DNA of 64,000 nt from Cepaea nemoralis (GCA_014155875.1 JACEFZ010028299.1:124001-188000); one strand, 5' to 3'. Positions 9,150 through 20,100 are shown, counted from the first letter of the stretch. Notes: generated from the letters alone by a model not told the origin. Translations and numbers: made by a program.

Positions 9150-10062
9150 TGCTCTGACAGATTGATGTTCGGCTAAAATGAGACAGGTCCTTGATGGCAT
9201 AGGCAGAACTTTCTATACGTCAGGTGTATGATCTAGAGACCATCAATTGTGAAAGAGAGTGAGTTGAAGTTCTGGAAGACATGGCGGACTGGCACAATGT
9301 AATAATAACACTGGGTCGTGAGTGCAGAGAATGGGCAGTGGGCCGCACTGAGTTTGAAGTGCAACAGCTGATCCAGAGTAACACACATCAAGGTGACATA
9401 GTCATCTACACCGATGGGTCAGTGGTGAGAAACAGACGTAGTGGCTGGGGCTTTATTGCAAAGGCTAATGGACGAATCTTGAAAAAGGAGAGTCTGGCAT
9501 ATGAGTCTACGACCTCCAGCATGAGAATGGAGGTGGAGGCAGTAACAGCGGCATTCCGGTGGCTAGAGGAGACTACTGCAACACACATTTTATTCATTAC
9601 AGATTCAAAGAATATGCTTAGCAAGGTGGAGAAAGGAATGTTTCGTGTGGAATGGCTTTCGTCGCTTCAGAGGTCACAGATTGTGAGAATTGTATGGATA
9701 TTTTGCCCTGGCCATGCGGGTGTACGGGGGAATGAACAGGCTGATGCGCTAGCAGGGAATGCACCTCTTGGTGGTATTTTGCCTATGGACAAGGGGGAGG
9801 TGGTCGTGCGCTTGTGGGACCTGGTGGAGAAGGTGGAGGAACAGATTGAGAACCCATATGTGGAAAGAATGAGATTGTGGGGGATCGGCAGGGGTTCTGG
9901 AAGAATCTCAAAACTGAGAGGGAAGGCCAGGAGAACTTTTAATCAGATAGTGGTGGGAACGATTAGTAGTATGACCCTTCGCTGGCTGTTGAAAGAGGGG
10001 ACGGAGCACGTATGGGAATGTCCTGAGTGCAGTAATGTCGGTTCTTAACTCAATTCAACTCA
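9150..10062 (+). mobile_element. second I/Nimb-type LINE subfamily (Nimb-B), 3' portion
   Basis: This 3' fragment of a related but distinct LINE contains the open RNase H frame at 9281-10048 and ends in an (AACTC)-type simple tail (TTAACTCAATTCAACTCAAC). Short pieces of the same 3' end recur at 28561-28680, 49440-49570 and 49785-49900. The 5' boundary is uncertain. Confidence 0.75.
9281..10048 (+). CDS. LINE-encoded RNase H domain with C-terminal Cys motif
   Basis: 255 codons, 5'-truncated, so the Met is only the first available one. The RNase H fold is readable in full: VIYTDGSVVRNRRSGWGF (about residues 42-59), MEVEAVTAAFRWLEE (about 82), LFITDSKNMLSKVEKG (about 104) and CPGHAGVRGNEQADALAG (about 145), giving the D-E-D plus His/Asp set. 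The end carries TLRWLLKEGTEHVWECPEC, a conserved Cys-containing tail also seen in the short relatives. It would degrade RNA in RNA:DNA hybrids during LINE replication. The RT part is missing, so this is a remnant with a surviving open frame, not a host gene. Confidence 0.75.
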   Translation: MADWHNVIITLGRECREWAVGRTEFEVQQLIQSNTHQGDIVIYTDGSVVRNRRSGWGFIAKANGRILKKESLAYESTTSSMRMEVEAVTAAFRWLEETTATHILFITDSKNMLSKVEKGMFRVEWLSSLQRSQIVRIVWIFCPGHAGVRGNEQADALAGNAPLGGILPMDKGEVVVRLWDLVEKVEEQIENPYVERMRLWGIGRGSGRISKLRGKARRTFNQIVVGTISSMTLRWLLKEGTEHVWECPECSNVGS

Positions 10063-10069
10063 ACTGTTT

Positions 10070-10216
10070 GTCCATCTCTTGATGTTATCTTCCCACTTAT
10101 ATCATTGTCTACCTCTTGCTCGCTTCCCTTCAGCCGTACCCTCCAGTATGGTTTTTATAAGAGTGTTATGTCTTTTAAGGTGGCCGAAATATTTCACTTG
10201 CCTCTTTGTTTTATTT
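10070..10216 (-). mobile_element. LINE 3' scrap (same family as 2035-2195)
   Basis: The - strand encodes a decayed RGRQ-YKWEDNIKRW motif. The copy runs into the 3' UTR block AAGGTGGCCGAAATATTTC. It abuts the tail of the next LINE fragment. Confidence 0.6.
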
Positions 10217-10218
10217 CT

Positions 10219-10249
<31 letters not shown>

Positions 10250-10465
10250 AGTGCCCTGCCAGCTGGCGTAGGCGTTCATGGCTCTCCACAGATCTCGGTC
10301 TTTGGTTTTCTGGATCAACTCTGCTGCTGATATTCCTCCGTGCCACCGTCTCAATCCATTCAGCATCATTTTTCTTGGTTTTCCTCTGCCTCTCTTCCCC
10401 TCGATCTTTCCAGTTGTCACGATGTTCTCCAATGCACCTTTAAAAATCACCACAAGTGACATAAT
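10219..10465 (-). mobile_element. LINE 3' end with (GAT)n tail
   Basis: The - strand frame 10462-10247 reads [20 protein letters not shown] followed by MMLNGLRRW and KDRDLWRAMNAYASWQGT, then a stop and a (GAT)n tail (10219-10249). This is the 3' end of a LINE family also present at 22320-22493, 36715-37070 and 49060-49263. Confidence 0.75.
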
Positions 10466-11088
10466 AGTACTTAAAGACGTCGCGGCTAGAAAGCCTTCTT
10501 GTGCATTGATTTATTTTTTTTTATGTATGCATTTTTATATTTACAGGTTTACTGCATTTCAACCCCTTTCATTTCATGTCTATACTGCATTAGTACGCAT
10601 TGTCAGTGTTGAATTTAAATATAGGCAATAGGCAATGGTTTGCATTCATACCAGGGTAAATGAGTTATATCTGATGATATTTTTTTTAAAATCCAGTTTC
10701 GTAAGTTCCTAAATGTTAAAAATAAAATCAGGTCACACAACCTTGATCAATGAACCATGCAATAGGCAATGAATGAATCACCCAAAAAAAAAACGATAAG
10801 TAGATTGTGAGCTTTACTAGAACACGATTACAAGAAACAAAATGGACGTTGCGGCTAAAGCCTTCATCAGCACAAAACAACACAAACAGACACAAAACTA
10901 ATCGAAAAACACTACATGAAAATACAGAGGTTACTTATCCGAATCCTGTCTTGGTTGAATGCAACTTAAGCGCTAACAGCTTAAGGACCGGATGTGTTGT
11001 TAAAAATGGGTCGAAGAGTAACAAGAATTTGCTAAACCGCCCAAAGGGAGGGGGGGGGGGGGGGAATGCCCATGTGTGCGAACGGTGA
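10466..11088. other. unassigned spacer
   Basis: No coding or repeat content is recognised. A 14-base G-run lies at 11051-11064. The right edge abuts the TSD of LINE copy C. Confidence 0.5.
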
Positions 11089-13349
11089 AAAGTGGATTAG
11101 CTAGTCAGTTAGTTAGTTAGTCAACAGATCATCCTCATTGCACATCGAACCATTCAGTCCATAAGTGCTCGGATCCCCTCCTCAGCAAATCCCACAGCGT
11201 GTAGTGGCTAACGACACCAGTTCTGTGTTGGTTTATCAATCTTCTTTGGCTTCCTGCGAAGTGTTCTTGTTTGGCCACCCCTCTTTTGATTTGCTGTTCT
11301 CACAGTCTGACCATGGTTGTAGATTCGCAGTCATCACTTGGTTCTCGCAAAAGTCTTACTTCTCGTAGAGCATTCAGAATGTCAGCCTGGTCCATGGCGC
11401 GTCCGCCCTCCACCTTAGCCTTACCTGTGAGCTTGTCAGCCCGCTCATTTCCTTGTACTCCTGCATGCCCTGGCACGAAGATGAAACTTATCTTTGTCAG
11501 CCGAGACCGCTCCAGAGACAACAACCACTCTCTTTGGATCCACCCCATCTCTGTCTTCTTGAGCATGCTCATTGAGTCGCTAAGGAAACATGCCCTATTG
11601 AATGTCTGTGTCTCGAGCCATGTTATTGCTTTACTTACTGCCATGACTTCCATAGTCAGGCTACTTGTGGTCTCAACAAAAGCACCAGAGTCCTCCTTCA
11701 CAATTCTCCCTCCGGCCCGCGCCGTGAAGGCCCATGAGCTTCTCACATGTCGGACGACCGACCCATCTGTGTAGATGACAGCATCACCGTCTAACGAATT
11801 CTCGAAAATCAACGCTTGTACTTCCGCCTCCACAGCAGCCGGATTTTCTTGTCTGCATTTTCTGTCTAGTTGGATGCAAACTGAAAAGGACGTACAGAAA
11901 TCTGTTGGCACTTGTACCCACTCCTCGCCAGGTTCTAAGTCCTCCAGTGAACACACCTGTTGAAGAATGTCTTCGGCTTGACCCATCCACGACCTTCCTC
12001 TTTTTAACCTGCTGCCCTTCACCTTCCTAATTTCACTATGCAGTGGATGTTGTGTGTTTGCGTTAACTCTGAGGTAGGCACGTGCTCTGCAAATTTGTAG
12101 TCTGTCTTCAATGGTTGGAAAATCAAGAAGGTAGCGCATCGCCCTGCATGCTGTATCTCTTGTACATCCAAGAATAATGCGCATAGCTTCGTTTTGTATC
12201 CTTTCCATCCTTTCTATCTGCTTACGGCTGAGAGTCAGGATTGCCATCGCATACTCAAAAACAGACATGACCAGCCCCTCATATAGGAGGCATAGATGGC
12301 GCTGCTCACAGTTTGCTGCCGCCATCATCCGCATCGCAGCCAAACCTCCGCTTGGCCTTTGTTATCACCTGGTCTATGTGCTCATTATAAGCAAGGCTTC
12401 GATCAAAACGTATCCCCAGGTAATTCATTGCCTGCGTTCTTTCCACAGTCTCTGAACACAGATTAACAGTTGGTGTTGGAGTGTTGACAATATGATTATT
12501 CAAAGAGAACCATGTCACTGTTGCCTTTGTTGGGTTGACCATTGCCCCAGCTTCAGCATATCAAGTACTTATGCGACTGAGTTCGGTTTGCAGTTCCACA
12601 GCAACCTGATCTCTATCCTTACCCTGAAGATACACTAAAACATCGTCGGCATATGACAATGTCCTCCCCAGTCCAGTGATCTGCTCGCTGGTGATTCTCA
12701 CTGTGTAGGCGTTGAACAGCACCGGAGATAATGGTGATCCCTGTGGTAGGCCAGGATATATTGTTGTTGGTTCCGAAGTCCAACTGCCACATCTAAAAAC
12801 TACTTTCCGTTGGAAGAGGGCTGCAGCGATCCAACTAAGAAGGAATGGACTTATCTTGAGTTCAAGAAGCTAAAGTATTAGAAAATCCAATGGTACTCTG
12901 TTGTATGCGTCCTCAAGATCAATCGCTGCAGCAAAGGTTTCAATACCTGAGTGGAAACCTTCATAAACATCATGGGCAAAAACTGCTGCATTGGTCCAGG
13001 TTTCTCTTTTGGGACGGTACCCTCCCAGGGTAGGTGGGAAAACACCTTGCTTCTCTAGTTGGCTTGATATTTTTCTGGCAATTAACTTCTCCAGCAGCTT
13101 GCCTATTGTATTCTGTATGGTGATTGCTCGATATCCCTGAATTTTTGTGTGGTCCTTGCCATTCTTCGGCAAGGGAATCAAATAGCAGTGTAAACACTCC
13201 TCCTTGATGCTAGCACTCCCTATACTGTTGTTGTACATGTCTGCTAGTTTCTCTAGCTTGCTGTCGGTACACGTATTGATGTCGTCATATCTTATGCCAT
13301 CTGGCCCTGGAGCACTGTTATTTGATCGTCGAAGCACAGCCTTGATTTC

Positions 13350-13484
13350 TTCTTCTTTTCGTTCATCCGGAGTGTTTTTTCAGATGTGATTGCGGTGTGT
13401 CTGTTATGCGCCCTTGGGCCGAAACCCGTAGGCCAACACATCGACTTTAGCGTGCTTTTTTGACCAGGTAGCATTCCTGGGAGA
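13350..13484 (-). mobile_element. (GAA)-tailed SINE module at the 3' end of the chimera
   Basis: Reverse-sense match to the module at 19240-19385, 46125-46265 and 52310-52460. Shared blocks are GTTCATCCGGAG next to a short TTC tail, a diverged GGACGTAATTGCG, GCCGACACATCCGACTT and, weakly, the GGTTAACC end. This copy is clearly diverged from the others. Confidence 0.75.
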
Positions 13485-13924
13485 CTCTCACTGTTGTGGT
13501 GCCATCTACAACCATGCTGGCCAAGTTAGAACGGTCGAAGACAACGGTCATCCCTCAAAGGAAGGCAGGGACAGTCCATAGCATTTTCCGCCATCCAAGG
13601 TTGCTTCCATAGTTGCAGGGCCGACACATAACGCCCTGGATCTGGGCTCACCGAGGGAAATCGTCACGTCCTGCTCATGGCATGCTCACTTCAATATATT
13701 GGTCATTTCGTTTGCCCCGGGCCATTCCCGCACAAACCAGACAGGTTTGCAGACGGTATCCACTCAGCGAGTTTTCGGACATGTGCTTGTCGTTGCGCCC
13801 GTCAGAGCTATTCCAGGCACGACAGACATTCGGAAAACTACCTAGTCAGAGCTGTTCCGAACAAGAGCGGCATTCGGAAACTAGGTAGTCAGAGCTGTTC
13901 CTAGCACGAGAGACATTCGGACGA

Positions 13925-14045
13925 GACATTTCACTCGGACGTAATTGCGTAGTGTCAATTTTTAGTTTGCCACCCGTAGGACGACACTTCCGACTTCAGC
14001 GGGCATTTTTTAATGAGGTTAGCCTTCCTCGGGTTTCGAGACTCT
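13925..14045 (-). repeat. second, diverged copy of the module inside the chimera
   Basis: CGGACGTAATTGCGTAGTGTC, ACACTTCCGACTTCAGCGGG and AGGTTAGCCTTCC occur in the same order as in the module. The chimera thus carries two diverged copies about 450 bp apart, suggesting that the module is the 3' region of a longer element. Between them, 13790-13920 has a threefold GTCAGAGCT-TTCC...CATTCGGA repeat. Confidence 0.6.
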
Positions 14046-14714
14046 TGTTTCGGCTTCCACACAGCGAGCTTTCGCTTTGGGCTGCCACGTAATGGATTCG
14101 CAAGACCGGCGTTCCATTTCGTGTCAACGAGACAATTTTCCACCTTTGACTACACTCACTCCATGAGTGTGGTTACAGACTATCGGACGTCTGCGAGACG
14201 TGCGACCGAGGTGTTTTTCCACCTTTTGTACTCGCTCACGAGGTAGGCTACATGTGCTGCCGGCTCAGCACCTTACCTCCGTGCGTCTGTGGGCGAGTAA
14301 CGGCCAGTCCCCTTTCATCCGGGGATACCTCATATCCCCCAGCTAAGAGAAATCGAACGAATCTGCGCCGAGCATGTAGCGTTCTCAGCACATCATCACA
14401 ATTTTGATGTAGGTTTGTGTCGGCCAGGCTCTCACTTCCGAGAGTTTATGGCTTAGAGACGTTCAGCCATACACCTCGGATGGGAGCCTTAGAGGTTATG
14501 TCCGAACTGAGATTTAGGGATCGTTTGCCTGATTTTGACTGCTATCCTCAGTCTTACCTGCAGGGCAGCAGGTTGTGTCTCTCTTAGTCTGGTCCCTATC
14601 CCACGAGCCGTCCGATATGTAGTTTTCACCCATCGGCAAGCACATGGGGTCGATGCGACACGCAAGCTTCCCCACCACGGCAAGGTGGAGACACATCGGG
14701 GGAGCCATCGACAT

Positions 14715-15052
14715 TTGATAGGGCAGACATTTGAAAGATTCGTCGCCGGCACGTAAGTCCATGCGATCAGCACAAAGTTATCCAGAGTCACCAGTGGGAA
14801 CGCCGCGCCCCGCGAAGGGCAATGACGATTGGTTTTGAACTAATAAAAGCGCTCTTTCCGCGAGGGTCGGAGCTTGGTAAGCATGTATTAGCTCTAGAAT
14901 TGCCACAGTTATCCAAGTAGGATCGTGTCATCTAAGGAACCTCGACTGATTTAATGAGCCTTTCGCGGTTTCACCGTGAGACAGTGTGAACTTAGACATG
15001 CATGGCTTAATCTTTGAGACAAGCATATGACTACTGGCAGGATCAACCAGAT
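14715..15052 (-). rRNA. 18S rRNA, 5' fragment (pseudogene)
   Basis: The - strand from 15052 reads as the universal 18S 5' end (CTGGTTGATCCTGCCAGTAG, CATGCATGTCTAAGT, TTAAATCAGTCGAGGTTCC, CAATTCTAGAGCTAATACAT) and continues without obvious damage to TGCCCTATCAA near 14715, about position 338 of the gene. The normal continuation CTTTCGATGG is nearly matched by ATGTCGATGG, then similarity stops. This is a partial copy inside a LINE, not a functional rDNA unit. Confidence 0.93.
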
Positions 15053-15468
15053 ATCTATCTGACAGACGGACTATTCACGCACACGCAAGCCAAGAGTAGC
15101 ATCGCTAAAGCGCGCCCTCCCGGTACAAGGTGATACATGCAAAACCACTGGACGCCTACCGACGAGCTTTCAAGCTACGCCGGCAGGACTGACCGAAAAA
15201 AAAGCTATACCAGCTTACTGACTGCAGGCCCACTACTCATCGAGAGAGAGTGGGCGCTTATCGAGACTTTGTCGAACGGTTGTACAAATTTTGCTCTTTT
15301 GCCCGCTCAAACCACGACCCTGGCTGCACGATGCGGTTACATTCTTGAAACGCCTGCCTCGCTAACTTACGTTGGCTGGGAAGATCCCATTTTGGTGCAC
15401 CTCACACAGCCATCCGAGACAACGAACGCTAGACGCGGAACTGATCTAGCGAACCAGACCAGCCCCAC
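15053..15468 (-). other. probable 5' external transcribed spacer segment
   Basis: This sequence immediately precedes the 18S 5' end in the transcribed direction and is bounded at its far end by the TSD. Position alone suggests pre-rRNA leader (ETS); its sequence cannot be verified here. If right, the RNA that was copied began upstream of mature 18S, i.e. it was a pre-rRNA. Confidence 0.5.
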
Positions 15469-15929
15469 GCCTTGATTTCATTCATTGTCACTGTGTCTTC
15501 ATCGAAAATGTTCTGGGCCTTACACCTGTCTGAGGTGACCTCCTTGGCAAGATTTCGGCCTCTCATGTCTGTCTGATTGCTCTGCTCTAGATAGCGTTCG
15601 AAGAGGGCTTTGCCCTTGTTCTCGTCAGTCCTCTGCCAGATGAGGTCAGCACCTTGGAAGTCAGAAATTTTGTTATTCTTGACTGCCGCAACCATGCTTT
15701 TATGTAGTCGCTAGAACAATTCCAGTGACTTGTCTGTGCTTACTCTTTGACATACCTCTGCCCATTTTTCACCTTTAACTACCTTAACTAGTTTTTTTTT
15801 AAATAGCTTACTTTTGTGTGCATCTCTCTTTCTAAGGTCATGCAGGGACAAGGATGGGCAACTCTGTTCTTCTTGGCGTTTTGCCATTTCCTTACAGCAC
15901 TACGCTTAAAGTGGATTAGTAGTGAACTA

Positions 15930-16185
15930 TAGCCGGCTCTGTGGCGAAGGTTTTAGTTCGCAATTCCGCATACCGAGTAGGAACACAGCTAGCGGGCGCT
16001 TGGAATGCAGTACGCCCTGTGTTGGTTAGCATAGGACTGCATGAGTGCCGGTCGCTCAGAAAGCAATGATAAGCCACTGTACGCAAACTTGCCAAAAAAT
16101 CACTAATGGCAGAAGTAATGCTTGGGTTGATTGCAAGGTCCTGTAAAAGGATATGCTATCCCGTTATTCTAGTGGGCTATACAAC
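15930..16185 (+). mobile_element. SINE-C copy
   Basis: Contains the core GCTCAGAAAGCAATGATAAG and the tail TGTCCTGTAAAGG-like GTCCTGTAAAAGGATATGC. The left part (GGCTCTGTGGCGAAGGTTTTAG) is head-like. It adjoins the TSD of LINE copy C. Confidence 0.65.
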
Positions 16186-16394
16186 TGCGGGGATAGAAAA
16201 GGGGGGAGGGGGAAGTTGGAAGTTAAATGAAACTATGTTGGAGATTGAGGCCTTGAGGGGAACGTTTATATCTGCCCATGTTCACTCTCAGATTGTGTGT
16301 AACACAAAGATATGCAGTGATCTGGTGTAAACTCTTGGGAGCCATTGAATATTTGTTGTGCCCTAAAATGGTTTCTTTAAAAATCCACTTGTAT

Positions 16395-16595
16395 GTTCAA
16401 AACAATGTTTTCCCGTGATGAATTTGAATAACGAAGATACAAACAATAGATTGCACGATTTATTGCCTGGCATATTTCGCTGCATCTCGTCAGGTACATT
16501 CTGCAGAAATCACACAACTTACGTGAATTAACTAGATAAATCCTTCAAACTGAAATATACACATGTTCGCACAGTATGTGTTTTACACCACTTGT
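16395..16595 (-). mobile_element. Penelope-like element 3' fragment
   Basis: About 200 bp nearly identical to the end of the inverted pair at 46637 (CAAAACAATGTTTTCCC, AATAGATTGCACGATTTATT, CATATTTCGCTGCATCTCGT, GATAAATCCTTCAA). Only the non-coding terminus is present. Confidence 0.75.
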
Positions 16596-17108
16596 ATGTG
16601 TTTACTTCATATTAATTCACCATCTACTTCTATATTTCAGTATATTTTGTTCAGCAAACAGTTATATAATTTATAGGAGATAAGTCCTCGTAGCCATTGC
16701 AATGCCAAAGTTAAACAGTAAATATTATTCAGAGCCTATAGAACAATCTGGCCACCTGCTCATCCCACTACACCAGCATATCCTGGGGAAAAAATCCATC
16801 AGATGCTGTCTATGTTTGATCATTGAACTGAAGCCTACCACTCTGCCTGAAGCATGCCTGTCGTCACTTTTCTCATCATACTTTGTACTTTGTTATTCTG
16901 TTACAATCACGACGTGTGTACTGTTTATAATCACAGCAGCTCCCACAGAGCCATACTGTCTAGAAAAGAGAACCCAATTATGTCATTGCTGGGGGATCCA
17001 AACATGTACCAGAATGTCAGCAGGTAAACTAACAAACCATTACATTTGCATGGATCCCATTAATTATTGCCCATATATTTTTTTTTTCCAGAGAAGTAGA
17101 GATCTATT
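16596..17108 (+). promoter_or_regulatory. CDK20 5' flank and possible 5' UTR exon edge
   Basis: No clear core promoter motif is visible. Just before the start codon a T-rich tract ending in CCAG (17081-17091) looks like a 3' splice site, so the coding exon may begin at 17092 and be joined to an upstream leader exon or trans-spliced leader. The start context ATTATGG has A at -3 and G at +4, a good initiation context. Confidence 0.4.
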
Positions 17109-17183
17109 ATGGAGCAGTACAACATTCTCGGGAGAATTGGAGAAGGTGCCCATGGGATTGTACAGAAAGCAAAGCATATTGAG
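17109..17183 (+). CDS. CDK20: CDK20 exon 1
   Basis: Codons 1-25, [18 protein letters not shown] and onward, holding the glycine-rich ATP loop. The donor is GAG|GTACAT, phase 0. Confidence 0.93.
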
Positions 17184-20100
17184 GTACATCATTCTTTCTT
17201 CTTGTTAATTATCTTGTTATTATAGATCCTGCAGATGTTAGTCTCTCGTCCTTTGGCCCAATGCATGTGGTGATACATGTAGTAGTTTATCAGTTGTTGG
17301 GTTGTTCTGTGTAGTGATGCACGAAAGTGTTCATGAGCTGTTGTGTTGTTCCATGTAGAGATACATGTAGAAGTTCATCAGCTGTTGTGTTGTTCCGTGT
17401 AGTGATAATATAGTATTCATCAGTTGTTGTGTTGTTCCATGTAGTAAGCAAGTCCATATTCTCAGAATTTGCTGTTTTCTCCCATAGAGTGGTGACATAG
17501 TTGCCCTGAAGAAAGTTCTGTTGAGAAATCCAGAAGATGGAATTCCAAACACAGCACTGAGGTAAATGTTGCCTTCTTGATTCTTAGTGCAGAATTTGCT
17601 ATTGGTTGTGTGTTGTCTAAAAATCTGGCCTGTCTATGTGGGTTCTATACATGGAGCTTATAGTGAAACTGTTAGTCCTTGTGTCTTCAAACACAGTGGC
17701 CCTATATTTCGTTGAGGTGAATTGAGTTAAGAACTGACATAATGGGGACATTGAACTACTACCTCGGGACCAGAACACCAGAATAAATTAAGCTAAGCTG
17801 ATTTCTTTTCAGTTACATGAAACATGAAATAAATGCTCACAAATGTGCTTGATCTACAACGGTGAAAGGGTTGCATGTTTTCTACCACTAGGTGTCTGGG
17901 GTCATCAGTCTCATAAAATGAACATCAAGTGGAGCGGTTCAACAGACAGGTTATCATCATCATTATGTGCCATGAATGGTGGACGGTTATAGTTTGCCAT
18001 CTCACACGATTACCAGAGACTTAGATCTGATTTGTCTTCTTGTCTTAGTTAACCCTTTACAGGGCGTAGCGGCCATTACCGGCCGATCGCATAAAACGAG
18101 CGTAGCGTCCGATTCCGGCCGATACTATTTTGCATTGTAAAAACGCGATCTCTCGCCTTTCCGACACTTCCGACGGCTACTTTCACTTTCGCCGACAGCT
18201 TGACAATGTGGCCGCCATTTGTAAACGAGCTACAATGAATTTGAACGGACTTCTTTTGATAGTTTTCGGGATTTTTACGCTGTTTTTCAAAATGGATATC
18301 GGCGATTCTTCAAGTGATAGCCGAGATTTCGCTCTGTTCAATTTAAATGACATTAAAGGGCACAAAGTTGATTATTAATTGGAGCTAGGTATCAGTGCAA
18401 AGCGTTACTTTGCATTAGCAGTCGTGAGTCGGACTTTAAAGAAAGTGATTATGATTCTGAAAATGTGTTTGTAAATTGCCGTATAGGTGACGGAAAATCA
18501 CAAACAACATGCCGTATTTCGTAAATATTTGTGTTCATATATGGATTACCGGCAACAATCACGTGAGTAACATATTCTGCATGCTTTTCCCTTCATTGTG
18601 TTGTTTATTTAACTAAAATCGGTTGACTAACACCTTATTTGTGATGTTTTTACTAATGCGACCTGAAATTTTTCCAAACCTGAAAAAATCTTGCCCGTTC
18701 AGGGCTACAAAACGGACAAGCGTCTGCCCTGTAAAGGGTTAAGCCATTAATCTCTTTGCTTTCCCCTTATTCTTTTCTAATCAAATTTAACAGTTGTCAC
18801 TAAGTTTTACAATTTATTAATATATTAACGTACCCAAAAAAAACTAGACTGTCCATATCTAATTTCTCTAATCAGGTTAGTTCTAGATTGCCTAGTCTAA
18901 TTTCTCTTTCAGTTTTAATTTTTTTTTCCTGCAGAGATCAGCAGGACCGTATGGATAAGAGCACTTGTTTTTAAACATCCAGTGAGCTGATGCTGAGGTA
19001 GCAGGTTCAACCCCTACACGGGTCAGCCAGACCACAATATTGACTTCTCATCCTTGACTTGTGGATGTAAATTACATGTACCCCAGAAGTCAGAGTGGGT
19101 TTGCCTGATGGTGAGGGACACTGTTAATAGGGAAAGCTAATCCACACACAAAAATCAGTCCAGTGGACTAGAAGTAGCAGGATATGTATGGACTATGCTT
19201 GAGTTCAAAGCGAGAGAACATTTTTAAAAAAAATTGCCCGGGAAGGTTAACCCGGTCAACAAATGCCCGCAGAAGTCGGATGTGTCGGCCTAACGGCGCA
19301 TGAACGCAGCTCTGCTGTAAACAGGCACAACGCAATTACGTCCGAAAAAAACTCCGGATGAACGCAGAAGAAGAAGAAAAAGAATTATGTGTTTTGCAGA
19401 AATGGTATCATGGGGGACATCAGCGGTATACTTTGAATTTTCCTCAGAAACATTTCCACACTGTTAGATGTGTCTTAGCTTCTGTGAGTTGTTGACTCAT
19501 GATTTTCCAGTCATCTGTAAAGAAGCTTGTCAGCCATTGCTTTCCTTCTTGGTGGTGACAATACCGGGTGGTGACCGTAGCTGTTGTCTCTATAAAGAGA
19601 TCCTCTGCTGACCATCGTGAACATGAGACCACAACCAGCAACTGTCTGCTGACCATCGTGAACGTGAGACCACAACCAGCATTTGTCTGCCGACCATCGT
19701 GAACAGGAGATCATAACTAGCAACAGTCTGCCGACTGCCGCGAACGTGAGACCAGAACCAGTAACCGACTGTCACCCACTCTTAAACTTGGTCATGCTCC
19801 CATGGTCTCATATTACCCTGGTCAAGTGGCTAAACAGGTACTCCACCTTGATCAAGGGTGTCCTGCAGGCTAGCAAAGTGAAGGAGATACTTTACTTCTC
19901 TTTTCACAGGGAAGCCTCCTACCTTACCATCCATAGGGAGGTTATAATATCCACCAGAGGCTCACAAGTTAAGGATTTGAATCCTAGCATAGGACTAGGC
20001 CACCCCTGTGTTACAGGGATCCTTTTAGCAGAGGCAAAGAATAGTAACACTAGCCTACCATGCCTGTCATAAGAGGTGACTAAGGAAGGTTGGCTTGAGA

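Larger units (their letters stand above)
13350..15468 (-). mobile_element. chimeric retro-insertion: rDNA head, unknown middle, SINE-like 3' end
   Basis: This 2119-bp block interrupts copy C and is bounded by an 11-bp direct repeat GCCTTGATTTC (13339-13349 and 15469-15479), the expected TSD of target-primed reverse transcription. Read on the - strand it begins with ~416 bp that precede 18S (probable 5' external transcribed spacer), then the first ~338 nt of 18S rRNA, then ~1.2 kb of unidentified non-coding sequence, and ends in the 135-bp (GAA)-tailed module shared with local SINEs. The orientation (tail at the 13350 end) fits an RNA intermediate. It could be a read-through transcript of an element sitting inside an 18S gene. 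No ORF of note is present. Confidence 0.8.
11101..15907 (-). mobile_element. I/Nimb-type LINE, copy C, split by a 2.1-kb insertion
   Basis: The two parts, 11101-13349 and 15480-15907, are collinear with copy B and together give about 2.7 kb of element. The outer flanks are perfect 12-bp AAAGTGGATTAG copies (11089-11100 and 15908-15919), so this was a single LINE insertion later split by the chimeric element at 13350-15468. The RT and RNase H are readable in pieces (frames 12343-11300, 12542-12306, 13337-12870, 15695-15429), separated by frameshifts and stops. The copy is dead. Its 5' truncation point lies only about 85 bp inside that of copy B. Confidence 0.9.

Noticed and set aside
14489..14791. 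Overlapping frames across the 18S/unknown junction as protein genes
   Set aside because: They read through 18S rRNA sequence and the non-coding middle of the chimera; no domain is present.
14715..15468. Functional rDNA unit
   Set aside because: Only the first ~338 nt of 18S are present and the whole block is inserted in a LINE with a TSD.
16702..17208. 168-codon plus-strand frame before CDK20
   Set aside because: It overlaps exon 1 in a different frame; the kinase frame is certain and this one has no family match.
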